DNA of 64,000 nucleotides from contig CAJIZI010000001.1 of the NCBI GenBank assembly GCA_905181885.1, positions 124,001 to 188,000 of the forward strand, read 5' to 3'. Within the stretch, counting starts at the first letter, position 1. The number at the start of each line of letters is the position of its first letter. Shown here one piece after another: positions 12,854 through 22,045 of this stretch. The stretch is from an uncultured Gammaproteobacteria bacterium. Its GTDB lineage: Bacteria; Pseudomonadota; Gammaproteobacteria; Nitrosococcales; Methylophagaceae. A model generated the notes under the pieces. The model saw nothing but the letters and a program-made list of their open reading frames with translations. It had not been told where the DNA came from and did not search any database. A program made the translations under genes and the position numbers.

Positions 12854-13542
12854 TATATTTTTTGTTCGTCTGATTCGACTTGCCCATCAAGGATATGAAT
12901 GATTCTTTTGGCTCTATCTATCACATGCTGATCATGAGTAGAAAAGAGAAATGTCACACCTTGCTCGCGATTCAATTTTTCCATTAAATCCAATAACAGT
13001 TCTGCTGTTTTAGAGTCCACATTCGCTGTTGGTTCATCAGCTAGAACAATGGCTGGACTGGTTACAATCGCACGGGCAATTGCCACTCGTTGTTGTTGCC
13101 CCCCCGACATTTGATCTGGCCGCCTCTCTTCCATTCCTGCTAGTCCAACATCCGCTAAAGCTTTCATTACCCTCGCCCTTATCATGGCAGGTTTAATATC
13201 CTGAAGTTCCAACACAAATGCTGCATTTTCATAAGCTGTCATCACAGGAATCAAATTATATGATTGAAACACAAAGCCAACTCGGTTCTTACGTACCTCA
13301 GCTAATTCACCATTAGACAATGCTGACAAATCAATACCTTCCAATAATACTTTTCCAGAAGTGGCCGAGTCTAAACCACCTATCAAATTAAGAATGCTAG
13401 TTTTTCCTGAGCCTGAGGGCCCACATAATGCTGCAAAGTCCCTCTTTTCTATAGTTAAAGACACGTTATCTACAGCTTTAACCTGCAATTCACCTTGCTG
13501 ATAATGCTTATCTAAGCCTCGTAATTCGACTATTTTATTCAT
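12853..13542 (-). CDS. ABC transporter ATP-binding protein, LolD/MacB-like
   Basis: 229-aa ATPase. Walker A GPSGSGKTS lies near residues 40-48, the signature MSGGQQQRVAIARA near 143, Walker B IVLADEPTA follows, and the H-loop is in STHDQHV. Length and the VKAVDNVSLTIEKRD opening fit the LolD/FtsE/MacB class that pairs with FtsX-type permeases. It overlaps the upstream permease gene by 4 nt and the downstream barrel gene by 1 nt. It is not the canonical lolD, which lies at 42554-43237. Expected to power the two adjacent permeases. Confidence 0.93.
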   Translation of the reverse strand: MNKIVELRGLDKHYQQGELQVKAVDNVSLTIEKRDFAALCGPSGSGKTSILNLIGGLDSATSGKVLLEGIDLSALSNGELAEVRKNRVGFVFQSYNLIPVMTAYENAAFVLELQDIKPAMIRARVMKALADVGLAGMEERRPDQMSGGQQQRVAIARAIVTSPAIVLADEPTANVDSKTAELLLDLMEKLNREQGVTFLFSTHDQHVIDRAKRIIHILDGQVESDEQKI

Positions 13543-14777
13543 AATGCTTTTAAACTCTCAACAGGTGGAATACGACCTGCTCGCCATGCAGGGTAAACAC
13601 CTGATAGTAATGCCAGACCAAATAGTCCAATCAAAATACCAATGATACTTTCTTTAAATAACCGAATTTTAAAAACTGTATCTAGCAGAACACCACCAAA
13701 GCTAAAGTCATCGCCATAAGCCGATGTTAAATCGATACCCGTTTCGGCCATGTATAGGTACCACGGAATAGTTACGATAATGCCAATAATCAAACCAATA
13801 ACAGCGAGCCAGAAGGATTCTAATATTACTAAGCTAAATAAACTTCGTGGTGACATTCCTAAAGCCATCATCACCCCAAATTCTCGAATTCTCTCCAGTA
13901 CACTCATCAACATCGTATTCAAGATACCCGCGGCAATAAGTAGAGAAATCATTAACTGACTAATTCGGTTCGCACTTTTATCAACGGCTATCATACCTGC
14001 CAAGTCAGGCTGCGTTTGCTGCCAATTAAGCACTTCAACATGTTCAAATTCTGGCTGGCCTTGCATCCTACCTCGTAAGGCATGACTAATCCTCTGGTCA
14101 ACTAGACTAACAGCAATAAGGCTCACTTCATCTGACGCATAGCCTAAGACCTTTTGAATACTTTGCATTGGTAACAATGCCATGCCTCCATCTACTTCAG
14201 CCACTCCAGTTCTAAAAATACCACTAACGCGGGCAACTGCACTGACAATATCGCCATTAATATCAGTTGTTGTATACACAACTTTTTTACCTAAATTAAG
14301 CTTTAATTTACGGGCTAGATCTACACCCATTACAATTCCTTTTCCATTCGTTGTACTAAGCATTTCACCATCTGTTAAGGACTGAATAAACAAATTATTA
14401 TTAGCGTTCTCTTTAGCAGGATCAATGGCAATAAAAGTCCCTCCAACACTTTTCCTTGCACTTGCAAACATTGCCTGACCCTGAATACGAGCCACCACTG
14501 ATTTCACTTCTGGCAAACTTGCTATCAGTGACTGTAAGGTATTTGCACCTTGAATAAGTTTTTGACTACTTGGTGCTCGGTTATAATCTCGTGCTGCAAT
14601 GGTAATATGGCCCATCCCCATATTGGCCCCAGCATCAATCATTCTTGTATGAAAATAATCACCAGCACCTGTAAAAGTGACTGCTAATAAAACACCAAAA
14701 GCAATTGATGAGGCCGTAATTAACGTCCTCCTCTTATGTCGCCATAAGTTTCGCCAAGCCAAAGTATTGAGTTTCAT
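13539..14777 (-). CDS. FtsX-type ABC permease (second of pair)
   Basis: 412-aa permease with the LolC/E-MacB layout: one N-terminal membrane helix (after LAWRNLWRHKRRTLITAS), a periplasmic domain of about 220 residues, then three C-terminal helices. The FtsX coupling region is RIREFGVMMALGMSPR and the end is VYPAWRAGRIPPVESLKAL, characteristic of FtsX domains. It is paralogous to the gene just upstream and overlaps the ATPase gene by 4 nt. The mechanotransmission (rather than channel) mode known for MacB and LolCDE is expected; cargo unknown. Confidence 0.92.
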   Translation of the reverse strand: MKLNTLAWRNLWRHKRRTLITASSIAFGVLLAVTFTGAGDYFHTRMIDAGANMGMGHITIAARDYNRAPSSQKLIQGANTLQSLIASLPEVKSVVARIQGQAMFASARKSVGGTFIAIDPAKENANNNLFIQSLTDGEMLSTTNGKGIVMGVDLARKLKLNLGKKVVYTTTDINGDIVSAVARVSGIFRTGVAEVDGGMALLPMQSIQKVLGYASDEVSLIAVSLVDQRISHALRGRMQGQPEFEHVEVLNWQQTQPDLAGMIAVDKSANRISQLMISLLIAAGILNTMLMSVLERIREFGVMMALGMSPRSLFSLVILESFWLAVIGLIIGIIVTIPWYLYMAETGIDLTSAYGDDFSFGGVLLDTVFKIRLFKESIIGILIGLFGLALLSGVYPAWRAGRIPPVESLKAL

Positions 14778-14792
14778 AATCAGCTATTTCGT

Positions 14793-16016
14793 CTATTGAT
14801 GATGAATAGCATCAATAGGCTTGATGATAGCCACTTTAGCAGCAGGATAAATCACCGCTATCGCGGCGATCACAAATAAAAAGAGTACAGGTATTAGTAT
14901 CGAATTAATCGTCAAAGCTGCATACCAAACTGGGTCGAAGGCAATACCTGCAAATGAAATCTCCTCTGCTAAAGAAGACATATCAAGTCCATTTTCTTGA
15001 AAATACCAAGATAAACTACTCCCCGCAAATACCGCTAAGAATCCAGCTAAGAGAGTTTGAATAAAAATTTCTGTATAAATAAGTAATACTAGTTGCTTGG
15101 GTTTAACCCCAATCGCTTTCATAATGCCAAACTCACGAACTCTCTCAAACACACTCATCAACATCGCATTCAATACCACTGCCGCTACAGCAATATAAGT
15201 GAAAATCATCATAATCACAGTTTGAATATGTGCAGTCTCTAAAAAACGGTTGATAATAGGCATGAGTTGCTGCCAATTCATCACTTCTAAACCACTTCCT
15301 AGGGATGTTTTAAGCTCAGCTGTCTTCAACGTTAAATCACCGGTTCTATCCACTCTCATTAGAACTAATTCATGTGCACCTTTTGGCAAAGCAATCAACT
15401 CACTTAGCATGATATTACTCATAAAGACGCCCGCATTATCAATCGTAGGGGATACTGACTTCAAAATACCCTTAACTTTGAAGCTATCATTTGCCATATA
15501 GCCATCCGCGGTTTGGCCTACAAATATCAATTCATCACCTAAGCTCACATCTAGTAATTTAGATAGTTTTTTGCCAATAACTACGCCATGTTGATCCAAT
15601 GTATTTAGCCAGTCTCCCGTCATGATATGTTGGTCAATTTCTGTCACCATTGGCTCATATACTAAATCGACTCCACGCAATTGAACACCGGATGAACCTC
15701 GGTCACTTGCCATCAAACCAAAAGCAAACAATCGCTTTGATGCATAAAACTCTTCTTCCCTAAACTGTTCTACTAATTGGTCAGCGTTATCTATTAGACT
15801 GTAGATATCTGGTTCATTACGGTACCCCGGCAAGTGAATTTGAATATCACCCGTGTTCATCGACACCACATTATGCTCACTGCCAATAGCAAACCCATCC
15901 ATCAACGCAGCAAAAACAATCATCATTGCACAAGCAAAAGCCATAGCTAATGTCGTCACAACGGTACGGTGACGATGACGAAAAACATTTCGAGAGGCCA
16001 ATGTAATTAGATTCAT
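14793..16016 (-). CDS. FtsX-type ABC permease (first of pair)
   Basis: 407-aa permease of the same layout as its neighbour: NVFRHRHRTVVTTLAMAF before helix 1, a periplasmic domain, three C-terminal helices with FERVREFGIMKAIGVKPKQ, and the terminal YPAAKVAIIKPIDAIHHQ. With the next gene it would form a heterodimer, as LolC/LolE do. It lies 15 nt before the second permease and 22 nt after the LolA-like gene. The conserved QLMPIINRFLETAHIQT segment before helix 2 matches NWQQTQPDLAGMI in the partner in position. Confidence 0.92.
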   Translation of the reverse strand: MNLITLASRNVFRHRHRTVVTTLAMAFACAMMIVFAALMDGFAIGSEHNVVSMNTGDIQIHLPGYRNEPDIYSLIDNADQLVEQFREEEFYASKRLFAFGLMASDRGSSGVQLRGVDLVYEPMVTEIDQHIMTGDWLNTLDQHGVVIGKKLSKLLDVSLGDELIFVGQTADGYMANDSFKVKGILKSVSPTIDNAGVFMSNIMLSELIALPKGAHELVLMRVDRTGDLTLKTAELKTSLGSGLEVMNWQQLMPIINRFLETAHIQTVIMMIFTYIAVAAVVLNAMLMSVFERVREFGIMKAIGVKPKQLVLLIYTEIFIQTLLAGFLAVFAGSSLSWYFQENGLDMSSLAEEISFAGIAFDPVWYAALTINSILIPVLFLFVIAAIAVIYPAAKVAIIKPIDAIHHQ

Positions 16017-16038
16017 AACATTACTTTTGGCTGGATGC

Positions 16039-16812
16039 TCAGCGCTTTTTTAAGCTCGATAAGGAAAATAAACTATCATTTAGCTCAACATTCAGTGATA
16101 AGTGTTTGTAAATGAACTGTGTCAACTCCTCAGGCTTATCTGCTGGTATCACGGTTAGAACTGCAGGGCGCTGGCGGCCTGCTAAAAGCTGGATATCACT
16201 AAACCAAATTGTCCTTGCCAATTCAAAATCCTCATCGTAATAATATTCAACCAGGGGAATGTTACTGTCAGCTAAAACAATCAATTTCAGTTTGCCCCAA
16301 ACTACTGCAGCATCTATCTTTGGAACCAATGAGAATTCAATAATGTTTTGGCCTTCACGCATACCTTCAAAACTAATTTCTGCCGTATAATCTTCTTCCA
16401 AGCGAGCTTCTTTAACCAAATCATCATTGGTTAAGTGGCTTCCCATCCAAGAGCCCACCATCATTCCACTGGTGAGCTTAATTGTACGATCGGTCTTAGG
16501 CAGATAAGTATAAATATGATTATCAGACTTAAGTGTCGAGGTGCCTTTCTCACGTAACGGCAGCATAATGCGAAGCAAGGTTTTTTCTTTACCCTTGGAC
16601 CAACCTTCCATCTTCATGGTGCGCTCATAATGTTTTGTTTTAACATACATAGAGGTGATGGCATATGACGATTGACCCCGCCAAAGATCATCTACCTTAC
16701 TCAGCAAGGCTTTAACACGGTCAACACTGTCTTCTGTCTCTGCATAAGTAGGGAAAGCTCCTAACAACAGAAGCAGTAAACCAGAGTAATAAAACACGCG
16801 CTTGTACATCAA
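16039..16812 (-). CDS. LolA-like periplasmic carrier (outer membrane lipoprotein-sorting family, PF17131-type)
   Basis: 257 aa with a signal peptide (MMYKRVFYYSGLLLLLLG onward, cleaved after TYA). The mature part matches the annotated outer-membrane lipoprotein-sorting family: KGKEKTLLRIMLPLREKGTS, then YLPKTDRTIKL, then MVGSWMGSHLTNDDL. The block YLP-x3-R-x2-K/R-L/I-x-S ... MGS ... D is shared with the carrier of the second cassette (33473-34249), visible homology across the two loci. First gene of the operon. Proposed role: shuttling a hydrophobic or lipidated cargo released by the FtsX/ABC complex toward the outer membrane. Confidence 0.85.
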   Translation of the reverse strand: MMYKRVFYYSGLLLLLLGAFPTYAETEDSVDRVKALLSKVDDLWRGQSSYAITSMYVKTKHYERTMKMEGWSKGKEKTLLRIMLPLREKGTSTLKSDNHIYTYLPKTDRTIKLTSGMMVGSWMGSHLTNDDLVKEARLEEDYTAEISFEGMREGQNIIEFSLVPKIDAAVVWGKLKLIVLADSNIPLVEYYYDEDFELARTIWFSDIQLLAGRQRPAVLTVIPADKPEELTQFIYKHLSLNVELNDSLFSLSSLKKR

Positions 16813-16914
16813 TCTATCCTTAAAGTGGCGTAATTAGCTACGTCATTAAAACAGACAATGCCTTGGGGGGGAATACTCATACTTAATTTTGATGCTTTTA
16901 AGAAATAAAGCTAG

Positions 16915-17100
16915 GAAAAGAGTCCCGCAATGCCGGTACGAACTGGTTCTCGAACCATGTAGGTTCAAGTGGATACATCGATTGAAACTTGGGCTTCCCG
17001 ACTTGCGGGCCTGCACGCCATTTCAATATCAGTTTCCGAAGCAATTGCTTATCGGCTCAAGACACACTTGTCGCTATCGAACACCGCAGAACTCACAAAT
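16915..17100 (-). ncRNA. ssrS: 6S RNA
   Basis: Global regulator that sequesters sigma-70 RNA polymerase in stationary phase. It lies directly downstream of zapA on the same strand, the conserved gammaproteobacterial site. The ends pair: 17082-17093 with 16921-16932 form a 12-bp helix (G-U pairs included). Inside, GAGCCGATA (minus strand, near 17048-17060) matches the same stretch of E. coli 6S. A CTTGAACC/GGTTC stem precedes the 3' arm, also as in E. coli. Ends are approximate; a Rfam 6S covariance hit would settle them. No ygfA/fau gene follows, unlike E. coli. Confidence 0.9.
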
Positions 17101-17136
17101 AGCATACTCTGATTTTAAGTGAGTTAAATAATTATT

Positions 17137-17442
17137 TTATAAATCAAGCTGGCGATCTTCGTTCAAAAAGGCCGTAACTTTCTCTTTCATTTGTAAAACT
17201 TTACTTGTTGTCTCAGGATCACCATTCTCTTGGTGATCTTGCAAACCAATCAGTTCGTGCGCAATATTTAATGCTGCCATCACTGCAATACGATCAAGTC
17301 CAACGACTTTACCGGTGCCACGAATTTTTTCCATTCCATCATGTAAGAGTTGGGCCGATGCAATCAGCGCGGGTTTTTCTTCTTCAGGGCAAGAAATTTG
17401 ATATTCTTTTCCTAAAATATTAACGATAACAGGCGAGGTCAT
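17137..17442 (-). CDS. zapA: Cell division protein ZapA
   Basis: Cytoplasmic protein that bundles FtsZ protofilaments at the Z-ring. The 101-aa protein has the N-terminal globular domain (VNILGKEYQISCPEEE, LDRIAVMAALNIAHELI) and a C-terminal coiled-coil helix. Both size and the IAVMAALNIAHEL signature fit ZapA. It overlaps by 4 nt the upstream coiled-coil gene of the TIGR02449 type and is followed by 6S RNA. Divergent from ygfB, as in many gammaproteobacteria. Confidence 0.95.
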   Translation of the reverse strand: MTSPVIVNILGKEYQISCPEEEKPALIASAQLLHDGMEKIRGTGKVVGLDRIAVMAALNIAHELIGLQDHQENGDPETTSKVLQMKEKVTAFLNEDRQLDL

Positions 17443-17648
17443 AATTCGCTATCCAACTCTTTTAGTCGCTCAACCATTTTATCAATTCGTCCTCGAGCTA
17501 GTTCTGTGCGCTCAATTAATTTTGTACGTTCTGTCAGCCATGCAGACTGCTGGGATTTCAACAACATGTTTTCTTCGCGCATACGACGACTAACTCGAAG
17601 TAGGTCATCAACTTGTTGCTCTAGTTGCTGTAGTTCGTCTTTTTCCAT
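17439..17648 (-). CDS. TIGR02449-type small coiled-coil protein upstream of zapA
   Basis: 69-aa protein that is almost wholly coiled coil: MEKDELQQLEQQVDDLLRVS, then ENMLLKSQQ and further heptads to the C terminus. Proteins of this type (TIGR02449) are regularly encoded just before zapA in gammaproteobacteria and are thought to be division-associated in a ZapB-like way, but the role is not established. The 4-nt overlap with zapA implies co-translation. Confidence 0.82.
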   Translation of the reverse strand: MEKDELQQLEQQVDDLLRVSRRMREENMLLKSQQSAWLTERTKLIERTELARGRIDKMVERLKELDSEL

Positions 17649-17754
17649 TATTATGCATTCTTAAGCTACAAAAATAAGTATTTACTATAGCCTCGCCCTG
17701 CTGATTGGGTCAACAACTGTCATAATATGTTTTTTAACTGCGAGTCCTGTCACC

Positions 17755-18303
17755 ATGTCAGAATTATACTTCCCGTCCCTATCACCAGAAAAAAATACGG
17801 GTGATGGGCCTGCAAATGCAGCCGAACTTCAGGGTTCCCTATGTGGTCTATTATGTATGGATTCCCAAGCAAACCGTATAGATTGGTACAAGACTTTATA
17901 TGACGATATTACACCTGACGACCAAGAAATTTTAGATCTTACTGCACTCTTTGATAAGACGGTTCAGTCTCTTAATAGTCTTGATTTTGATTTACAACTT
18001 GAATTACCTGATGACCTTGCCCCTCTCCCTTCGCGCATATTAGCGATGACTGACTGGTGTCAGGGCTTAATATACGGACTTGGCACATCCGGCTTAACTG
18101 ATGAAACCGAACTCTCCGCTGACTGCCAAGAATATATCGCAGATGCAATCAAAATAAGTCAGCTGAGCAATGATGTTCTTGAAGATTCAAATGAAGAAGA
18201 AACTAATTTTGAGGAATTAGTTGAATATTTAAGAATGGGCCTTTTTTTGTTATATAGTGAGCTTCAACCTATCGACACTTCTAAAGATATAATTGAACAC
18301 TAA
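17755..18303 (+). CDS. ygfB: UPF0149 family protein YgfB
   Basis: 182-aa cytoplasmic, acidic protein of the UPF0149/YgfB family. It keeps the family segments ELQGSLCGLLC (about residues 24-34), WCQGLIYGLG, and VEYLRMGLFLLYSEL near the end. It is first in ygfB-pepP-ubiH-ubiI, the conserved gene order in Escherichia and Pseudomonas. In P. aeruginosa YgfB has been linked to regulation of an amidase and beta-lactam tolerance; that function is not inferable here. It overlaps or abuts pepP depending on which pepP start is used. Confidence 0.93.
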   Translation: MSELYFPSLSPEKNTGDGPANAAELQGSLCGLLCMDSQANRIDWYKTLYDDITPDDQEILDLTALFDKTVQSLNSLDFDLQLELPDDLAPLPSRILAMTDWCQGLIYGLGTSGLTDETELSADCQEYIADAIKISQLSNDVLEDSNEEETNFEELVEYLRMGLFLLYSELQPIDTSKDIIEH

Positions 18304-18319
18304 CAGTATTAATACTTTT

Positions 18320-19633
18320 ATGACTAAAAAAGAATTCGCCAAACGTAGACAACAACTCATGGATATCATGGGTCCAAACAGTATTGCTATACTTCCCAAT
18401 GCTGAGGTGTCATCGCGTAATCGTGATGTCGATTATCCATATCGAAGTGATAGTAACTTTCATTACCTCAGTGGCTTCGATGAACCGGATTCTGTCATCG
18501 TTATAGTCCCTGGCAGACCACACGGCGAATACCTTTTGTTTTGCCGAGAACGAAAACTTGAAAAAGAAATCTGGAATGGTTACCGCGCAGGTCAAGAGGG
18601 TGCTATCAAGAATTTTGATGCTGATGATTCATATCCTATCAGCGATTTGGATGACATCCTACCCGGATTACTAGAAGAACGAGAAAAAGTCTTTTATACA
18701 ATGGGTAATATCGCTAGTTTTGATCAACGTATTGTAGGTTTCTTGAACCACCTTCGCCAAGCAACGCGTCAGGGTAAACATTCTCCAACCGAAATAATTG
18801 AACTCGACCACTGTCTCAATGAGTTACGACTCTTCAAAAGCAGCGACGAAATTAAAGCCATGCGAAAAGCTGGGGAAATCTCCGCAAAAGCCCATATTCG
18901 CGCTATGCGATTTACTCAACCAGGACATTGGGAATATCAAGTTGAAGCGGAAATAATTCATGAGTTCATGAGAAACAACTGCCGTTCATCTGCCTACCCT
19001 TCTATCGTTGGTGGTGGTGAAAATGGTTGCATACTCCATTACATTGAAAATAACCATAAATTAAAAAATAATGACCTCCTCTTAATTGATGCTGGTGCAG
19101 AATACGATTTTTATGCAGGAGATATCACCCGCACCTTTCCTGTAAATGGGAAGTTCACACCAAGCCAAAAAGCACTTTACACAATCGTTTTAAATGCTCA
19201 AAAGGCCGCTATTGCCGCTGTGAGACCTGGCAATCACTGGAACCAGCCTCATGAAGCAGCTGTTCGTGTCTTAACAGCAGGACTAATAGACCTCGGTTTG
19301 CTAGAAGGTGAGTTGGAAGAATTAATCGAAAATCACTCCTACCGGGAATTTTACATGCACCGAACTGGGCATTGGTTGGGAATGGATGTTCATGATGTCG
19401 GCGACTATAAAGTGGGCGGCGAATGGCGTCTTCTAGAACCTGGCATGGTCCTCACTGTCGAGCCAGGCATTTATATACGAGATCTTGATCATATTCCGAG
19501 AAAATGGCATTTCACTGGTATTCGAATCGAGGATGATGTTTTAGTCACCAAGACAGGTAATGAGGTTTTAAGTGCTTTAGCACCCAAAGAAATAGATGAA
19601 ATAGAAACACTTATGGCAGAAAGCCCACCTTGA
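18320..19633 (+). CDS. pepP: Xaa-Pro aminopeptidase PepP
   Basis: Removes an N-terminal residue that precedes proline; dinuclear metal (Mn) enzyme with the pita-bread fold. Metal ligands are visible in order: the two Asp of LLIDAGAEYDFYAGDITRTF, His in MHRTGHWLGMDVHDVG, Glu in LTVEPGIYI and Glu in GIRIEDDVLVT. The N-terminal domain (DVDYPYRSDSNFHYLSGFDE) is of AMP_N type. I prefer the ATG at 18320 (MTKKEFAKRRQ), 437 aa, close to E. coli PepP; an upstream ATG at 18293 would overlap ygfB by 11 nt. ubiH begins 4 nt later. Confidence 0.95.
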   Translation: MTKKEFAKRRQQLMDIMGPNSIAILPNAEVSSRNRDVDYPYRSDSNFHYLSGFDEPDSVIVIVPGRPHGEYLLFCRERKLEKEIWNGYRAGQEGAIKNFDADDSYPISDLDDILPGLLEEREKVFYTMGNIASFDQRIVGFLNHLRQATRQGKHSPTEIIELDHCLNELRLFKSSDEIKAMRKAGEISAKAHIRAMRFTQPGHWEYQVEAEIIHEFMRNNCRSSAYPSIVGGGENGCILHYIENNHKLKNNDLLLIDAGAEYDFYAGDITRTFPVNGKFTPSQKALYTIVLNAQKAAIAAVRPGNHWNQPHEAAVRVLTAGLIDLGLLEGELEELIENHSYREFYMHRTGHWLGMDVHDVGDYKVGGEWRLLEPGMVLTVEPGIYIRDLDHIPRKWHFTGIRIEDDVLVTKTGNEVLSALAPKEIDEIETLMAESPP

Positions 19634-19637
19634 AAAC

Positions 19638-20843
19638 ATGAAGAAAACTGATTACGACTTAATCATTGTTGGTGGAGGTATGGTTGGCGCGAGCCTCGCC
19701 TTCGCATTAAAAACAAGCTCGTTAAAAATAGCTATAATCGAAGCCTTTAACCTTAAAACTAATCAACAACCTAGCTATGATGACCGTGGTATAGCCCTAT
19801 CCTATGGCTCACAATCTATTTTCGAAACTATGGGCTTATGGTCTCAGCTCGCTCCTCATAGTACAGCGATCAATGATATTCATATTTCAGATCGTGGCCA
19901 CTTTGGTGCTACCCGTTTATCTGCAAGGGCTGAAAATGTTCCCGCTCTTGGCCAAGTTATTCTCGCGAGAGCTATGGGTCAAGTATTGAATCAAGCCATA
20001 GCGGCACATGAAGCATTAGATATCATTTGTCCGAGTACTGTTACTGCGGTAGAACAACAAGACAATGCAGTTGAGCTCACTCTTAATAATGAACGTCACT
20101 TAACAGCTAAACTTATTGTGGCAGCCGATGGTGCAAACTCAACTATTCGTAAATTGCTCGGCCTCTCAGTTACAGAACAGACTTATCAACAAACGGCTAT
20201 TACCGCGAATATTAATACTGAGCGTCCCCATCTCAATCGGGCCTACGAACGCTTTACAGAACATGGCCCTATAGCGTTATTACCGATGCCAGATCAACGG
20301 TGCAGCCTAATTTGGACCGTAAAAAGTGGAGATGAAATCACTATTAATAAACTCGATGACAAAGCCTTTTTAAAACAATTACAATCAGAGTTTGGTTATC
20401 GACTCGGCAAATTCACACAAGTTGGGAAACGTGGTCATTTTCCACTAAAACTGACCCAGACTGATCGGCCCATTCAAGATCGCATTGTTTTTATTGGTAA
20501 TGCTGCTCATAACCTTCACCCTATTGCTGGGCAGGGATTTAATCTAGGCCTACGCGATGTAATTGCCTTAGCGGATGTCCTCGTCAATGAAGTAAATGAT
20601 TGTGGTAAAGCCCAATTATTACATGACTATCAGAACTGGCAGCAAAGTGATCAAGACTCAGTTATTAAAGCCACGGATATTTTGGTAAGGCTATTTAGTA
20701 ATGACAACTCTATACTCGGCCATGGCCGGAGTGCGAGCTTGATAATGCTTGATCTTTTACCACCAGCAAAGCATTGGCTCGCTCAAAAAAGCATGGGGCT
20801 GGGTAAAAGACAGCCACGCCTCGCTAGAGGTATTTCAATATGA
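19638..20843 (+). CDS. ubiH: 2-octaprenyl-6-methoxyphenol hydroxylase UbiH
   Basis: FAD-dependent monooxygenase of aerobic ubiquinone synthesis (ring C1 hydroxylation). The 401-aa protein has the dinucleotide motif IIVGGGMVGASLAFAL at the N terminus, the NADPH/FAD-linked AADGANSTIRKLL and the family motif FIGNAAHNLHPIAGQGFNLGLRD. It sits in the conserved order pepP-ubiH-ubiI and overlaps the next gene by 4 nt. UbiH rather than UbiF/UbiI is assigned from position, since these hydroxylases are close paralogs. Confidence 0.92.
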   Translation: MKKTDYDLIIVGGGMVGASLAFALKTSSLKIAIIEAFNLKTNQQPSYDDRGIALSYGSQSIFETMGLWSQLAPHSTAINDIHISDRGHFGATRLSARAENVPALGQVILARAMGQVLNQAIAAHEALDIICPSTVTAVEQQDNAVELTLNNERHLTAKLIVAADGANSTIRKLLGLSVTEQTYQQTAITANINTERPHLNRAYERFTEHGPIALLPMPDQRCSLIWTVKSGDEITINKLDDKAFLKQLQSEFGYRLGKFTQVGKRGHFPLKLTQTDRPIQDRIVFIGNAAHNLHPIAGQGFNLGLRDVIALADVLVNEVNDCGKAQLLHDYQNWQQSDQDSVIKATDILVRLFSNDNSILGHGRSASLIMLDLLPPAKHWLAQKSMGLGKRQPRLARGISI

Positions 20844-22045
20844 ATAAAGATTATGACGTCATTATTGTTGGTGCAGGTATGGTGGGTTCAACGTTAGCAG
20901 CTGCTTTAGGTAGTCAGCAGACAATCAAAATTGCCCTCATCGAGCCCTTTGCTCACAAACCAATATCATCAACCGACCATTCTGATTTGCGAGTGAGTGC
21001 TATCAGCCAAGCCAGTGAGAACTTACTCAAAAACCTCAATATCTGGTCTCATCTTATTACCGAGCGCCTCGCTCCATTTACTGATATGAAAGTATGGGAA
21101 ACTGAATCTAGCACTATTCATTTTGATAGTGCTGACATTGGCGAACCACACCTTGGTCATTTGATAGAAAATAGACATATCCAGCAAGCTAGCTTAACCC
21201 AGTGTAAACAATATCCTAATATTGATTTTATCTGCCCAGACAAGCCCATTTCAAAAGAAGGTAGTTCACTGACATTAGAAAGTGGTCGTCAGATCAGCGC
21301 TGATCTTATTGTCGCAGCCGATGGCGCGCAATCACCATTGCGAGAATGGGTCGGGATCCAAACAAAAGGATGGGATTATGAGCAGCAAGGTGTCGTATGC
21401 ACTGTAACCACAGAGCTTCCTCACACACAAACAGCTAGGCAACGGTTTTTACCTGGAGGCCCACTAGCTTTCCTACCTCTAGCAAATCCTCATCAATGCT
21501 CTGTCGTCTGGTCAAATTCTACAGCCGAAGCACAATTATTAATCCAGCTCGATGATGAAGACTTTAAACAAACCTTAGCCACCGCCTTTGATTATAAACT
21601 TGGTAGCATCATAGACGTCAGCCAGCGCGCAAGTTTTCCATTAAAACTACGCCATGCTGACCACTATATCGAGCCTGGTTTTGCATTGGTCGGTGATGCT
21701 GCCCACACAATTCATCCTCTCGCAGGCCAGGGTGTCAATATTGGCTTCTTAGATGCCGCCACACTTGCTGAGATTATTATTGAGACTCACAAAAAAGGAC
21801 GTAATATTGGTAGTCTCCACATGCTGGGTAAATATCAACGGCGCCGCATGGGCGATAATATCGCGATTCAGCTGACTATGGATGCTTTTAAAAGAGTGTT
21901 TGGTAATGACAACCCTGCCCTTAAACTAGCAAGACAGTGTGGCTTTACTGCTGTTAATAATAATAGTCTATTAAAAAGAATCTTCATGCACCAGGCCTCG
22001 GGGCAACGCTTTGCCAACCCAAGCCTAAGCAAGCTGAAAAACTAA
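20840..22045 (+). CDS. ubiI: Ubiquinone ring hydroxylase UbiI (VisC)-like
   Basis: Second FAD monooxygenase of ubiquinone synthesis, C5 hydroxylation in E. coli. 401 aa with VIIVGAGMVGSTLAAALG, AADGAQSPLREWVG and LVGDAAHTIHPLAGQGVNIGFLD. It is paralogous to ubiH immediately upstream. The adjacency ubiH-ubiI is conserved, hence the name; substrate position cannot be proved from sequence. Its stop overlaps by 3 nt the stop of the convergent putative lipoprotein gene. Confidence 0.9.
   Translation: MNKDYDVIIVGAGMVGSTLAAALGSQQTIKIALIEPFAHKPISSTDHSDLRVSAISQASENLLKNLNIWSHLITERLAPFTDMKVWETESSTIHFDSADIGEPHLGHLIENRHIQQASLTQCKQYPNIDFICPDKPISKEGSSLTLESGRQISADLIVAADGAQSPLREWVGIQTKGWDYEQQGVVCTVTTELPHTQTARQRFLPGGPLAFLPLANPHQCSVVWSNSTAEAQLLIQLDDEDFKQTLATAFDYKLGSIIDVSQRASFPLKLRHADHYIEPGFALVGDAAHTIHPLAGQGVNIGFLDAATLAEIIIETHKKGRNIGSLHMLGKYQRRRMGDNIAIQLTMDAFKRVFGNDNPALKLARQCGFTAVNNNSLLKRIFMHQASGQRFANPSLSKLKN

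Noticed and set aside
16889-17122. 77-codon frame on the plus strand
   Set aside because: It covers the 6S RNA locus and its product has no recognisable features.
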